A stretch of DNA of 64,000 nt from Mycobacterium syngnathidarum (GCF_001942625.1 NZ_MLCL01000022.1:56017-120016); one strand, 5' to 3'. Shown: positions 25,554-35,028, counted from the first letter of the stretch. A program made the numbers and translations. Notes: generated by a model from the letters alone, not told the origin.

Positions 25554-27818
25554 TTACTTGACCGCACCCGGATCCAGTCGCGGCGCCGTAGGCGACGGGA
25601 CGTCGGTTCCGGTTCCGGTGTCGGTGGCCGCGGCGTTGGCCGGCCCACCCTCGCCCTGGCGTGGCACACCGGGAGTTCCGACGGACGGGATGGCCTGCGT
25701 CCCGGTTTCCGGCGCCGCGTCAGGATCGGCCGGGGCCCCTGCGGGCGCAGCCGGTGATACTGGCGATCCGTCGGCCGGAACTTGTGGCTCGGGGGTCCCG
25801 CCGGGAACGTCGAAGGCCGTCGCGGCGGGAGCCTGACCGGATACCGGTGAGGATGCGGCACCGGCATCCTCGAGATGGAAGTACGCGGCGCGCTCACCCA
25901 TGTCCTGCGGCAGCGCGCTCGCGTCGACCACCTTGTACTCCGACAGGTCGTAGAACGCACCGTCACCGAGCAGCATGAACTTCTTGTCACCGGTGTCGAG
26001 GATGTCGCCGGGCTTGGCGTCGACCGGTGCAACCTGCTGCCCCAGGTCCTGACCCGGTACCGGAGGCTTGAGTCCGGCCTGGGCAGCGGCATCGGCCAGC
26101 GACACCGGATGCGTCGGGTCGGCGGCCGCCAGCACCTGCGCCAGCTTGGCGCTCTTGGCGTCGGGGAAGGTAACTTTGCGGTCTTTCACTTGAACCTCTT
26201 TGCTCTGCTCGGGTACGGCCGCCGGCTTGGCGGTCGGTGGAACACCGGTCACCGGCGCGGCGGGGGCAGCCCCAGCGGTGACCGGCGCAGTGCTCGCCGG
26301 CTTGGCCGTGTCGGACTTCACCGCGGTCAGCGGCTCGGGCTTGCGGTCCTCGCGCTTCTTGCGGTCCTTGTCGTCATCGAGCAACTTCTTGGGCTCAGAA
26401 TCCGGTTTCGACGACGCCGGGCTGTTCAACGGGGTGCCGCCACCGCCGGAGCCGGTCGACGGTGCGCCCATCGGCGTGCCCATCGAACCGGCGGACGGGG
26501 TGTGGCCCAGCTTCGACAACAGATTGCCCAGGTCTGACTTGTCGCTTTTGCCGGTGTCTTTCACCGACGGCCCGGTCGGCGATGCGGGTGCCGGGGCCAG
26601 TGGCGAAGGATGCGCGGTGACCGGGGTGGTGGCGGTCTTGTCGTGCGGGCTGGTGGTTGCCGACCGTGCCTGTACCGGGGCCGGGATCGGGCCGTCGAAC
26701 ACGGTCGCCAGCTTGTCGGCGGCAGCCTGCACTTTGGTCAGCTCTGTTTCGAGGGTGTTCTTCAGCGTTGTCGCCGGTGATTGATCGGTCAGCGCGCCGT
26801 GGTCGGTGAGCTGGTTGCGGGCGTTGCGGTTGGCGGACAGCAGCGCGTCGTAGGCGGATTCGGCTGCCTTGGACCCGGCGCGCAGCTGCGCCATCACCTC
26901 GGGCACTTTGTCGGGCAGTTCCGCGATCGCCGAAAAGTGCGGGGCCAGCTTCTGGCGGTACTGCTCGAAGTAGGGCTCCCCGGACTGGGCCATGGTCTGA
27001 TCCATTTGATGGAACAGGTCCGCGATACCGGTCAGCCACGTTTTCACCGCGGCTTCGACCTGCGGGGTATCCAGGGTCAGTGCCGCCGGCGGGTTCGAGT
27101 TCCACACCGAGCCGTTCGGCCCGTCTTCGAAGCCGAAGATGTTGCGCTGCACCGTCGCCAGCGCCGCGTCGACCTCTCGGACCCCTGCGGCCTCACTGGC
27201 CGAGGCCGGCAACATGCGTGTGGAAGTGCCGTCGGGTGCGTCCCACATACCGTAGCCGGCGCCGCCGTTGCCCCACAGGTGCCAGTCGGGCCCGAATGCC
27301 TCCCACGCCTGGCCTGCGCCCAATCCGATCCATCCGATGGGGCCGGGGATTGCGCCGATGGTATTGAGAAGGGCACCGACAACGTCGCCGTCTTTGAGGT
27401 CTTGCGCGGCGAATCCGAGGCCGACGACGGTGCCGATACCGGGCACTGCACGGGCGCCTATCTTCAAGGCACTCTTGGCCATTCCCTTGGCGCCAAGTTT
27501 TTCGATCCCCTTGTCGAGAACATCGACACCCCTGCTGTACTGGGCCTTATAGAGGCCCCCGGCCCCCTGGACCGTTCCGGTCGCGGTGAGCTTGCCGGCG
27601 GGCTTGGCGGCGCCGGCCGTTGACGGAGCTGGGGCTGCCAGTTTGGCCGCATTCGTCGGTGACGTGGTGTTGGTAGCAGCGGCAGGAGCATCCGCTGCTG
27701 TCGGTGCGGTGCCCGATGCCGATGTAGGGGGAGCGTCAGCGGCAGGCTTGGTCGCGTCACTCGTTGCGGCGTCGTGGGTCGGGTTGGGGACACCCTGCGC
27801 CCCTGTGGACTCACTCAC
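25554..27818 (-). CDS. Large secreted multidomain protein, DUF4226-like C-terminus (754 aa)
   Basis: The N-terminal 80 residues are Ala/Pro/Thr-rich. A glycine-rich hydrophobic region follows (about residues 125-175: AVPGIGTVVGLGFAAQDLKD, PGPIGWIGLGAGQAWEAFG), then a helical domain to about 400, a long disordered Pro/Ser/Lys linker, and a compact domain near residues 555-660 (ADPTHPVSLADAAAQAGLKP, VAPVDAKPGDILDTGDKKF, MLLGDGAFYDLSEYKVVDAS). That last block resembles, from memory, the DUF4226 domain of mycobacterial ESX-associated proteins. The hydrophobic segment could insert in a membrane. It is probably a type VII substrate or an accessory. The exact role is unknown. Confidence 0.65.
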   Translation of the reverse strand: MSESTGAQGVPNPTHDAATSDATKPAADAPPTSASGTAPTAADAPAAATNTTSPTNAAKLAAPAPSTAGAAKPAGKLTATGTVQGAGGLYKAQYSRGVDVLDKGIEKLGAKGMAKSALKIGARAVPGIGTVVGLGFAAQDLKDGDVVGALLNTIGAIPGPIGWIGLGAGQAWEAFGPDWHLWGNGGAGYGMWDAPDGTSTRMLPASASEAAGVREVDAALATVQRNIFGFEDGPNGSVWNSNPPAALTLDTPQVEAAVKTWLTGIADLFHQMDQTMAQSGEPYFEQYRQKLAPHFSAIAELPDKVPEVMAQLRAGSKAAESAYDALLSANRNARNQLTDHGALTDQSPATTLKNTLETELTKVQAAADKLATVFDGPIPAPVQARSATTSPHDKTATTPVTAHPSPLAPAPASPTGPSVKDTGKSDKSDLGNLLSKLGHTPSAGSMGTPMGAPSTGSGGGGTPLNSPASSKPDSEPKKLLDDDKDRKKREDRKPEPLTAVKSDTAKPASTAPVTAGAAPAAPVTGVPPTAKPAAVPEQSKEVQVKDRKVTFPDAKSAKLAQVLAAADPTHPVSLADAAAQAGLKPPVPGQDLGQQVAPVDAKPGDILDTGDKKFMLLGDGAFYDLSEYKVVDASALPQDMGERAAYFHLEDAGAASSPVSGQAPAATAFDVPGGTPEPQVPADGSPVSPAAPAGAPADPDAAPETGTQAIPSVGTPGVPRQGEGGPANAAATDTGTGTDVPSPTAPRLDPGAVK

Positions 27819-27867
27819 GATCGGCTCTCCTCATCTGACTGGATCTGCGGACGGAACGGGGTCACGT

Positions 27868-28242
27868 CTAGCCGCGGCTGCCGGCGACGAAAGCGGTGAC
27901 GAAGGCGGCGAAAGGGAATCCCGGCTGGTAGGTGTGGGCGACGGCGTCGTAGACCTCGCCGTCCTGAATCATCAGGCGTCCCTGCGTGGCTCGCGGCATC
28001 CGTGACGGTGCCACTTTCTTCGACCGGATCGTGGCGTCCAGCCGAGCCATTGCAGCGTCCAGATGTGCGGCCACCGCTGACTTCTGCGCGGCCGGGGACG
28101 GTTCCCGCACACCGGCCAGGCCCAGCAGCACCACCGTCTCGTCGGATGCGGTGGCCAGTGCCGAAGCCAGAGTGTGCATGTACAGCAGAGTCCCTCGGCC
28201 CGCGTCCTGGATCGGAATCATGGCGGGCACAGTAGGTTGCAT
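27868..28242 (-). CDS. Hypothetical protein (124 aa)
   Basis: The ATG at 28242 begins MQPTVPAMIPIQDAGRGTLL. The chain is mainly helical (ASALATASDETVVLLGLAGV; AAQKSAVAAHLDAAMARLDA) and ends FPFAAFVTAFVAGSRG. It lies 49 bases upstream of the 754-residue gene in the same direction, so it likely belongs to the same operon. It is divergent from the ART-like gene. Confidence 0.55.
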   Translation of the reverse strand: MQPTVPAMIPIQDAGRGTLLYMHTLASALATASDETVVLLGLAGVREPSPAAQKSAVAAHLDAAMARLDATIRSKKVAPSRMPRATQGRLMIQDGEVYDAVAHTYQPGFPFAAFVTAFVAGSRG

Positions 28243-28371
28243 CCGCCAGTTCTCGCGTACACGGCGCGGGTCGCAGCTGCGGTTGTGTCGGCATCTAGGC
28301 GTAAGGTGCGACACCGGCGTGTCGTGCCGCGGGCACGACCACAACCTCCACAGCTGCATACCGTGTGCATC

Positions 28372-29895
28372 ATGGATCTGACACAGGCTCCGCTTCGCCG
28401 CCGGTCAGCGGTACGCGCCAACGCCCTGCGGTTGACCCGTGCACAGAAAGCGATCGCGGCGGTGATGAACGGGGTGGACCCCGATCCCGACGACGTCGCC
28501 TATACCGCCGGGCATCGCATCGACGAGCAGATGCTGCATTTGTCAGCCGCGGCTGCCCTTCGGCAGGTGCTGCTGTCACGTCCCGCCCGGACCCGCAGGG
28601 CCGCTGAGTCCGATCAGCAGGCCGTCCTCGATGCCTATTACTTGGCGCTGGCGCTGGCCGATGCCGCGGCGGGGCACCCCGACACACTCAACGCTGCCGT
28701 GGCGCGCCCGTGGCGTGAGTGGTTCGCCGCGGCGGCGTTGGTGGCACGGTTGCAGATCGGGTTCCTCGAGCACGCCTGCAGCCAGATCGAGATGACCGCC
28801 AAAGACGCCCCCACACCAGCGCCGCTGGCCGGCGTACTCGCCAGCGATCTGCTTTCCAGCACCGGAATGCTCGGCTGCCGTACTGCGCTGCTTCCCGACT
28901 ACGCCACCCGGGAAGACTCCCGTCGTGCGACAGGGATGCGCTGGCTGCGAGCCACCTCGACGATCACCGTCGCCGGACACCCCGCAACCGTTGTGGTCGA
29001 CGCGGGACCCGATGCGCTGCCCGGCGCATGGACCGCACGAATCGCCGCACCTCTAGTGATCACCGCGGGCGCGGGGGACACCCGCAGCCCAACGCGCTGG
29101 CCTCGGGAGGTGGTCACGGACTGCTTGCGGATGTGTTCACCGGGTGTTCGCAGCTGGGTGGCCTCGATGACGCGCCGGCTCAGCGGCGAAGCGGGCGAGG
29201 AGCTGGTGCTGCAGCCTGGGGCCGCACCAGGAAAATTCCTTGTCAGCCCAGCGGCGACAGCGATCGCGGATTTGGTTGGCGGCCAGCGCTCCGAAGAGGT
29301 TGCAGCAACCGGTCCGTTCGAAGCACTGGCCGCAGGCGAACTGCCACTGGCGCCGGACACCTCCATACGGCCGGTGGAAGCGCCGCCTGGGATGCTCGCC
29401 AGGATGCGACACGGTGGTGATCCAGGCGACGAGCTCAGCGCCGACACCCGCCTCGAGGATTACGTCACGCTTCCGAACGTGCACCGTGACGAGATAACGC
29501 TGCTCGCTGCTGCAGAGCCTTTCGATTTCGGTACTGAAGTCGAAGTCACCATCAACTTCGCGACCCCTCCATGGCAGGACGTGAGCGCTCTGGCCGCAGA
29601 GTTGCGCAGCGCCGGTGGAGCAACATTGACAGCACCGACGCTGGGACGCATCGACCAGGATGTCGTGCCCGGGGAAGGCCACCGGCTTGCGCTGAAGGCA
29701 CGCGTGCGTCGCGGTGTCGCAGTGCGCACCCGCCGCGGCTACGCGGTGATGCTCCCGGCTGGAACCCGGCTGGCGGTGATTGGCTCAGATGTCACCAAGC
29801 ATCACACCACGCTGTATGCGGTCTGTGACCCCGAGCCGGCGGAGCCGGTGGCACTGGCCGTCCTCGGCGGCGATGCAGTGGGAAACGTGGCTTGA
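28372..29895 (+). CDS. Large protein with possible degenerate ADP-ribosyltransferase-like C-terminal domain (507 aa)
   Basis: The ATG at 28372 begins MDLTQAPLRRRSAVRANALR; an in-frame extension upstream overlaps the opposite gene and is Arg-rich, so it was rejected. Residues to about 360 are helical and alpha/beta with no known motif. The last 130 residues (LEDYVTLPNVHRDEITLLAA ... GYAVMLPAGTRLAVIGSDV) follow the layout of the closing part of ADP-ribosyltransferase exoenzyme domains, where an EVLLP-like strand supplies the catalytic Glu; here it reads AVMLP and the Glu is absent. The only plus-strand gene within the secretion island. It may be a non-enzymatic ART relative, or a different fold altogether. 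Confidence 0.55.
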   Translation: MDLTQAPLRRRSAVRANALRLTRAQKAIAAVMNGVDPDPDDVAYTAGHRIDEQMLHLSAAAALRQVLLSRPARTRRAAESDQQAVLDAYYLALALADAAAGHPDTLNAAVARPWREWFAAAALVARLQIGFLEHACSQIEMTAKDAPTPAPLAGVLASDLLSSTGMLGCRTALLPDYATREDSRRATGMRWLRATSTITVAGHPATVVVDAGPDALPGAWTARIAAPLVITAGAGDTRSPTRWPREVVTDCLRMCSPGVRSWVASMTRRLSGEAGEELVLQPGAAPGKFLVSPAATAIADLVGGQRSEEVAATGPFEALAAGELPLAPDTSIRPVEAPPGMLARMRHGGDPGDELSADTRLEDYVTLPNVHRDEITLLAAAEPFDFGTEVEVTINFATPPWQDVSALAAELRSAGGATLTAPTLGRIDQDVVPGEGHRLALKARVRRGVAVRTRRGYAVMLPAGTRLAVIGSDVTKHHTTLYAVCDPEPAEPVALAVLGGDAVGNVA

Positions 29896-29903
29896 ATTGC
29901 CGC

Positions 29904-31133
29904 TCAAGCGAACTGCTCGCGCTCGTTACCCTCGGCTGCCCGGCGTGGGATGTCCCCGCTGCCGGCGTACGACAGAACGACCGAATCGGAGCGGCTGCGG
30001 TCACGTGCGCCAGCACCAGCGGCGCCGGCTCCTGGTGCCATCCCCGAACCCGGGGTTCCCACCGGGGCGCTGCCGATCACTTTCTCCTGGGCGACATTTG
30101 ACACGCCGGACAGCACTGTATTCCGTGCACTGACACTGTCACTGGAGCCAGTAGGCTTGGCCATCAACGGCGATCCCATGCCCCCCATTCCGGGGACTCC
30201 GCCGCCTCCGCTGGCGCCCATCGAGGCAGGGTTGATCCCGTTACTGCCCAGCGGAAGACCACCGGAACCGGCCAACGTCGCAGGCGCGAAGGAACTTCCG
30301 GTCGATCCGCCGTTGAGCAGATCACCCATGCCGGACAACGACCCGAACATCTGCATCGGTGCCGACAGCAGCTGCTGAAACGACTGCGGCAAGCTGGAGG
30401 CCATCTGCATCGGGCTCGACAGCACCGAACCGAACTGCCCCAGCATCGAGGTCATGTCCGAGGAGGTGCCGGCCGTGCTCGCTCCCGTATCGGTAACCGC
30501 CGAAGTGGCCTGCGTGGCAGCTTGTGAAGCTCCTTGTCCGGCGCTGCTCACCATATTGGTGGCACCTTGCACCGCCTGAGCGCCGTCGGCGACAGCGGAC
30601 GCCGCATTGCTCAGTGGCGGCGGAGGCGGGATCGGCACCGGTAGCGTGGCCGCCGTGATCACCTCGCCGTAAGTGGTTCCAATCATGGTGTTCTGGGCGG
30701 TGTACGCGGCGTACTCTCCATTGAGCTCGCCGATCAGCGGTGTGTTCTGCCCGAAGAAGTTGGTCGACTCGGCTGCCAGCTCCCGCACGCGATTGTTGAT
30801 CGACTGCTCCGACGGGATCATCGATGTCCGCGACATTCCATAACTTTCGGCAACTACAGCATTGATCGCCGACTGTTTGAACGCGATCGCAGCCATGGAG
30901 GCCAGCCAGGTCATAAAGGGCGGCGTCGCCGCTGATTGGATGGCCGAACGCATGCCTGAGATGGACGACAGTGAGGCCATCATTTGTTCGCCAACGATGC
31001 CCAGTGTTGCCAAGGTGGTCGACGCCAAACCCATCCATGCGGCCGACGCGGCTGCCCACGTCGCCCCTGTAGAACCGGTTTCGAGCATCCCTGCGCTCAG
31101 CTCGGGCGGCAGGGACCAGGGTTGTGCCGTCAT
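29904..31133 (-). CDS. PPE-family protein
   Basis: PPE proteins are helical substrates of mycobacterial ESX systems and are secreted as heterodimers with PE proteins. The N-terminus carries LPPELSAGMLETG (the Pro-Pro-Glu signature), TWAAASAAWMGLASTTLATL, a WLASMAAIAFKQSAINAVVA helix, and the diagnostic NFFGQNTPLIGELNGEYAAY segment near residue 145. After about residue 190 the chain is Ala/Ser/Gly/Met-rich and low in complexity. It lies downstream of the PE-like gene, separated by a membrane-anchored protein gene. The ATG is preceded by a weak purine stretch. This is the strongest taxonomic marker in the window. Confidence 0.85.
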   Translation of the reverse strand: MTAQPWSLPPELSAGMLETGSTGATWAAASAAWMGLASTTLATLGIVGEQMMASLSSISGMRSAIQSAATPPFMTWLASMAAIAFKQSAINAVVAESYGMSRTSMIPSEQSINNRVRELAAESTNFFGQNTPLIGELNGEYAAYTAQNTMIGTTYGEVITAATLPVPIPPPPPLSNAASAVADGAQAVQGATNMVSSAGQGASQAATQATSAVTDTGASTAGTSSDMTSMLGQFGSVLSSPMQMASSLPQSFQQLLSAPMQMFGSLSGMGDLLNGGSTGSSFAPATLAGSGGLPLGSNGINPASMGASGGGGVPGMGGMGSPLMAKPTGSSDSVSARNTVLSGVSNVAQEKVIGSAPVGTPGSGMAPGAGAAGAGARDRSRSDSVVLSYAGSGDIPRRAAEGNEREQFA

Positions 31134-31272
31134 TTGCGTCTGCCTCTCATGCAGTCGGGGTGTGCTGGCCAGGGTGCCACCGGGAATCTGTGTCCGACAA
31201 TGCGGACACGGACCGCTGAGGCTGTCATGTCCCCGCGCTGACAGCGGTTTTCGAAAGACCAGCGGCCGGTGG

Positions 31273-32043
31273 TCAGGAACCCGGGGCCGGAACTGGTGGG
31301 GGCTCCGGCGCAGTCGGCGCCGAAACCGTCAGCGATCCGGAAGCGCCGACCAATTTCGCCGCGGCCGGATCGGAGCCCGCCACTGCCGACACGCGGGCCG
31401 GCGCGTCGGCGGGGGCACGCGTCACCGCCGCACTGCGTCCGCCGACAGTCAACGCCGATACCCCCGCCGCGTTGAAGTCGGCGACCAAGTTGCCGATACG
31501 CGCCGTCATCGTGTCCGACCCAGCCGTGGGGGTGTTCACTTCCACCCTGTCTGCGCCCAGTGCCGTGATGGCCTCGGACAGCGGGAACGGGATGCGTCCG
31601 AGACGGTCACCGACTTCGATCCACCCGGGCTCTGCGGTGGGGACACCGACACTGGACCAAAACGCCGAATCACCTCGCAGCAGCACACGTGTGCCGACCA
31701 CCAACAGCTCGGCGGTCTGCGTACCTGAGCGGACTTTTCCGTAGGAGACGGCGTGTGAGGGATCGGCGGTTTCTTGAACCTCCAGCCGCGCGGTCGCCGT
31801 CGTCACCGTCGAGGCCAGTGTCACCGGCCCTGTCGACAGAGTCTGGCTGGCGTAGCGCAACGCTGCGGCTTCGAGCACCGATGGGGTTCGGGTGGCTGGC
31901 ACCGGTTCCGGCGGCGGGGTACGCAAAGCCAGCCAGACGGTCAGTGGGACCGCCACCGTTGCCCACACCAGCGCCAGCGTCAACACGACGCGGGTCGCAC
32001 GGCTGCCCGCACTTGGCCGTGGCAGTTCCCACATCTCACGCAC
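31273..32043 (-). CDS. Membrane-anchored extracytoplasmic protein (256 aa)
   Basis: A GTG at 32043 gives a short basic start followed by a hydrophobic anchor (VVLTLALVWATVAVPLTVWL) near residues 18-40. The external part is beta-rich (VTLASTVTTATARLEVQETA, TQTAELLVVGTRVLLRGDSA) and reminiscent of the LppX/LprG-like envelope fold, with a Pro-rich tail. It sits between the PE-like and PPE genes and may act on the outside of the membrane for the secretion route. Function unassigned. Confidence 0.55.
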   Translation of the reverse strand: MREMWELPRPSAGSRATRVVLTLALVWATVAVPLTVWLALRTPPPEPVPATRTPSVLEAAALRYASQTLSTGPVTLASTVTTATARLEVQETADPSHAVSYGKVRSGTQTAELLVVGTRVLLRGDSAFWSSVGVPTAEPGWIEVGDRLGRIPFPLSEAITALGADRVEVNTPTAGSDTMTARIGNLVADFNAAGVSALTVGGRSAAVTRAPADAPARVSAVAGSDPAAAKLVGASGSLTVSAPTAPEPPPVPAPGS

Positions 32044-32158
32044 GTCGGCTCCTTCCGCCGGCGACCGCCCCTGCGGCGGCCACCGTGCGCGCACCGTAAC
32101 CAGGGGCGGCTGTGCACTATGTCCCGCGGCGCGTCCGGAACCTCCTCCGAAAACTAGC

Positions 32159-32204
32159 GATGCCGCTGGTTTCTTACCGGAGAGGCAAAGAAACCAGCGG
32201 CATC
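32159..32204 (-). terminator. Strong hairpin after the PE-like gene (17-bp stem)
   Basis: A perfect 17-base inverted repeat (GATGCCGCTGGTTTCTT) with a 12-base loop lies between the PE-like gene and the membrane-anchored gene. Read on the minus strand it is followed by GCTAGTTTTC. It can act as a terminator or attenuator that lowers transcription into the genes that follow. Confidence 0.6.
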
Positions 32205-32211
32205 GAGCCGG

Positions 32212-32251
32212 CCCGTCTCCAGCGAGGGGGAGGGGATTTTCCGGAGACGGG
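32212..32251 (-). terminator. Second hairpin directly after the PE-like gene
   Basis: The arms CCCGTCTCC and GGAGACGGG enclose a G-rich 22-base loop. It begins five bases after the PE-like stop and stands in tandem with the 17-bp hairpin, which suggests a double terminator or an mRNA-stabilising end for an abundant PE transcript. Confidence 0.5.
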
Positions 32252-32256
32252 TCAGA

Positions 32257-32562
32257 TCAAACAGCCATGGCGGCAAGTCCGCCGGCGGCGTTGAGCGCCT
32301 CGAAAGTGCCGTTGACACTAGCGGTCTCGGCGGCACGCTCACCAAGCTGCTCGATGCCCAACCCGAGCATCGCGATGAAATCGGCGGTCGTTACGGCCTG
32401 CTGAGTGACCGCCATTGCCGAGTCGGCGTCGTTTCCGGGCGGGGTGACCGCCGCAGCGGCGGCGGTCGCGGTCCCGGCTGCCGCTGTGAATCCGGTCGTC
32501 TCGGTGATTAGTCCGGACACCTGGCCGACAACGTCGGCGAAGCTGCTCACTCCAATGGTCAT
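32257..32562 (-). CDS. PE-like small secreted protein (101 aa)
   Basis: The protein consists of two predicted helices separated by TPPGNDADSAM, in the position of the VPPGADEVSA-type turn of PE proteins, and starts MTIGVSSFADVVGQVSGLIT. It lacks a classical Pro-Glu at residues 8-9 and any long tail. PE proteins pair with PPE partners for ESX secretion. A good ribosome-binding site (AAGGAGAG) precedes the ATG. The 32563-32758 spacer upstream probably holds its promoter, and two hairpins follow it, so it may be strongly expressed by itself. Alternatively it is another small helical ESX substrate. Confidence 0.55.
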   Translation of the reverse strand: MTIGVSSFADVVGQVSGLITETTGFTAAAGTATAAAAAVTPPGNDADSAMAVTQQAVTTADFIAMLGLGIEQLGERAAETASVNGTFEALNAAGGLAAMAV

Positions 32563-32758
32563 CGTTTTCTCTCCTTACGTTCGCGATCATCGGCCCTGGA
32601 CGGAGCTGGCCGAGTTTGCTCTAGCTGAAATCATTCCACGTCTTCACTCCAGCGACGGTCGATGTGCCGTGTCGCGGGCACTGTCGAAATGTCATGTCCT
32701 CCAGTGCGCCGGCAATCGGTAGCTCAACTGCCTACCCGCCGCTGGGGCGACGTATGCG

Positions 32759-32941
32759 TCACGGGGGTGTCTTGTCGGCTAACCGGGGCTGCTGCAGGGA
32801 CAACGGACGCGCCTCGTGGCTCGAGTAGAAGATCGCGCTCATCACCTTGGACGCGAGTTCGGCGCCACTTCGTTCAGTCACCGTCCCCGACAGCCGCACC
32901 AGCGGTATCCCGCCGACAATCAACGGCTCAACCTGCGTCAC
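32759..32941 (-). CDS. Small hypothetical protein (60 aa)
   Basis: The GTG start overlaps the preceding stop (GTGA). The protein begins MTQVEPLIVGGIPLVRLSGT. Coupling to the large secreted protein suggests a shared stoichiometry or a helper role. Function unknown. Confidence 0.5.
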   Translation of the reverse strand: MTQVEPLIVGGIPLVRLSGTVTERSGAELASKVMSAIFYSSHEARPLSLQQPRLADKTPP

Positions 32942-35028
32942 TGCCCACCTCCGAAAGTCTCAGGGACCCGCAGCGCGCTGCGCAGCGCGTAACGGGCATC
33001 GTCGATGTCTCCGGCAGTGCGGTCGGCCAGCGCCGCCGAAAGCAGGTAGCGGGCCCACATCCGGGGATACCGGCCCGGACCCGCGCTGCCGGTCCATCGG
33101 GCTTGATTGACCAGACGTTCCAGATCCGCCGCTGCCTGCACGGGGCGACCCCACACCGTGGACAGATAGGTCAGGGTGTCGTCGATGTCTTCAGGGTCGA
33201 TCGCATCGAAACCCCAGCGGTCTTTGGAGCCGGCCGCGATGTTCACCGCGTCGATCTCCTGCTCCGAGAGCACCAGCACCCCGCTGCGGGCAGCTTCGGG
33301 GTCGGTGGCCACCACTGCGTCGAACGGGCCGACGACACCGATCGCCACCGCCTCCAGCAATGGCCGCCATGGCTGGTCACATCCCAGCCACCTGGCGGCG
33401 AATCCATCGGACACCTTGGTAATCAACGGAATCAGGTGTGGTGCGGCCCGCATACCCGGCGCCAGAAATCCGAGACCGTCACCGGTGGCGAACACTGCCT
33501 CGGAGCGGTTCACCCCAACAGCCACCTGGATGACTCGACCCTCTCGGCGGTGCGCCCGGTAGATTCCCGCGACGATAGACGCGGCGACCAGGTCCATGTC
33601 CGTGGCATGGTCAAGGCCCTTGAGATCCGCTCCGAAATCGAAAAGTTCCCTGGGGGTTTCACGTTCCTTCGGCACATACGCGACGGAGTCGGAGTCCTTA
33701 CCGGGCTTGATCGCGGGACCACTGGTGGGACGTCCACCGGCTGCGCCGCCGGCAGCCCCTGGACCACCCAGTCCGCCACCCATTGGCCCCATCATCGGAC
33801 CCATCGCGGGTGCCATGGGCACGCCCGGGGACACCGATGACCCGGGCGCACCTGTGCCCGGACTCAGCGTGTTGGTACCTGCGCCCGCGTCACCCGAAGA
33901 GACGTGGGTGGTTGGCGTCGACAACGAGCTGTTGCCGCTGACTGCCTCGCCTGAGGACAGGGTCGTGGTTGGTGCTGCCGGTGTCGGTGCCGCAGTGGTT
34001 GCCGGTTCCGATGGTGTATCGGCCCGGGTTTCCCCTGCGGGCACCTCGACTGGACTTTCCTCCTCTTTGGGGGAGGTTCCTGTGGGGGTGTAGCGCGCGT
34101 TCTCCCCGTCACGTGACCCGCTGAGTGGGCGGCCGAGTGGAGATCCCGCGGTGCTGTTGTTCTCAGAGCTTCCGGTCTTGTCTGCGCGCGGCCCCGATAG
34201 TGGGTTGCTGCTATCGGCAAGCCCTGAGGCTTTGGTGAGCCGTGACAGCGCGTCGTCGCTGATCGGCACGCCGTTGTTGCCGGGCAGCTTCTTCATCAGA
34301 TCCTGGATCACCGATTGCCCGGCCTGGATGATTGGCTGGGCCTGCTGGCCCAGGTTAGGCATCCCGGATCCCACCTTCGACACCTGGCCGCCGACGTTCT
34401 GCAGCAGCGACGCCAGGGCGCCATCGGGCATTCCGGGCACCATCTGGCCGTTCTCAGGCATCGGAGCCATGGTCGAAGGAATGGTGGGTGTAGCTCCCTT
34501 CTGTACGCCGCTGACCAGCTCCTCCTGGGTGCTGTTGTGATTGCCACCGATCTGGTCGGCCTGGTCCTTGGCCGCCTGCAGCAACTCGTTGTATTTCTGT
34601 GTGAACTCTGCCTGGTTCTTGGGCGAGTTGGGGCCACCTGACCCGGCGTAGGACGCGATCAACTCCTCCACGGCTGTCTCGAAAGTCGTGGCCACACCGT
34701 TGAGTTGGATCTTGGTGTTGAGGATGTCCTGTGCCATCACGCTGGCACCGTTACCCATATTCAGCTGCGCCAGTGCCCGGTCGAACGCCGCCCGCTGGTC
34801 CTCAGTGAACCCGGAGAGCAGCTGATCAGGAGTGTTGCCGGTGGCGTTGGCTTCGATCAGCGCGTACATGACCTCAGCGGTGTTGCCGGTGCCAACCGAT
34901 GCGGCGGATTGCTCGAACAACTGCAACGCCGAAGCCACCGTCTGCGTCTCCGATGTGGTCGGGAAGTTGGTACCGATGATCTCGGCGGAGTGCGGGGTGG
35001 GGACGGGGGGAATGTCGGTGGGGGACAC
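32938..35028 (-). CDS. Large exported protein, helical head plus low-complexity middle plus folded C-terminus (696 aa)
   Basis: Residues 1-180 are helical (TVASALQLFEQSAASVGTGN, EDQRAAFDRALAQLNMGNGA), 190-470 are Pro/Ser/Thr/Gly-rich including a Met-Gly-Pro stretch, and 480-696 are folded (DMDLVAASIVAGIYRAHRRE, VIQVAVGVNRSEAVFATGDG, GRYPRMWARYLLSAALADR). The overall plan matches long EspB/EspE-type proteins of mycobacterial ESX loci; the C-terminal part resembles, from memory, the DUF5631/DUF5632 domains of such proteins. No Sec signal is present. It starts at a GTG, with GAGAGGA upstream. Probably a type VII substrate or an envelope component of the route. Confidence 0.6.
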   Translation of the reverse strand: MSPTDIPPVPTPHSAEIIGTNFPTTSETQTVASALQLFEQSAASVGTGNTAEVMYALIEANATGNTPDQLLSGFTEDQRAAFDRALAQLNMGNGASVMAQDILNTKIQLNGVATTFETAVEELIASYAGSGGPNSPKNQAEFTQKYNELLQAAKDQADQIGGNHNSTQEELVSGVQKGATPTIPSTMAPMPENGQMVPGMPDGALASLLQNVGGQVSKVGSGMPNLGQQAQPIIQAGQSVIQDLMKKLPGNNGVPISDDALSRLTKASGLADSSNPLSGPRADKTGSSENNSTAGSPLGRPLSGSRDGENARYTPTGTSPKEEESPVEVPAGETRADTPSEPATTAAPTPAAPTTTLSSGEAVSGNSSLSTPTTHVSSGDAGAGTNTLSPGTGAPGSSVSPGVPMAPAMGPMMGPMGGGLGGPGAAGGAAGGRPTSGPAIKPGKDSDSVAYVPKERETPRELFDFGADLKGLDHATDMDLVAASIVAGIYRAHRREGRVIQVAVGVNRSEAVFATGDGLGFLAPGMRAAPHLIPLITKVSDGFAARWLGCDQPWRPLLEAVAIGVVGPFDAVVATDPEAARSGVLVLSEQEIDAVNIAAGSKDRWGFDAIDPEDIDDTLTYLSTVWGRPVQAAADLERLVNQARWTGSAGPGRYPRMWARYLLSAALADRTAGDIDDARYALRSALRVPETFGGGQ

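Noticed and set aside
28174..28371. N-terminal extension of the ART-like gene
   Set aside because: The extra 66 residues overlap the start of the opposite gene, are Arg/Pro-rich and lack a ribosome-binding site; the ATG at 28372 is better.
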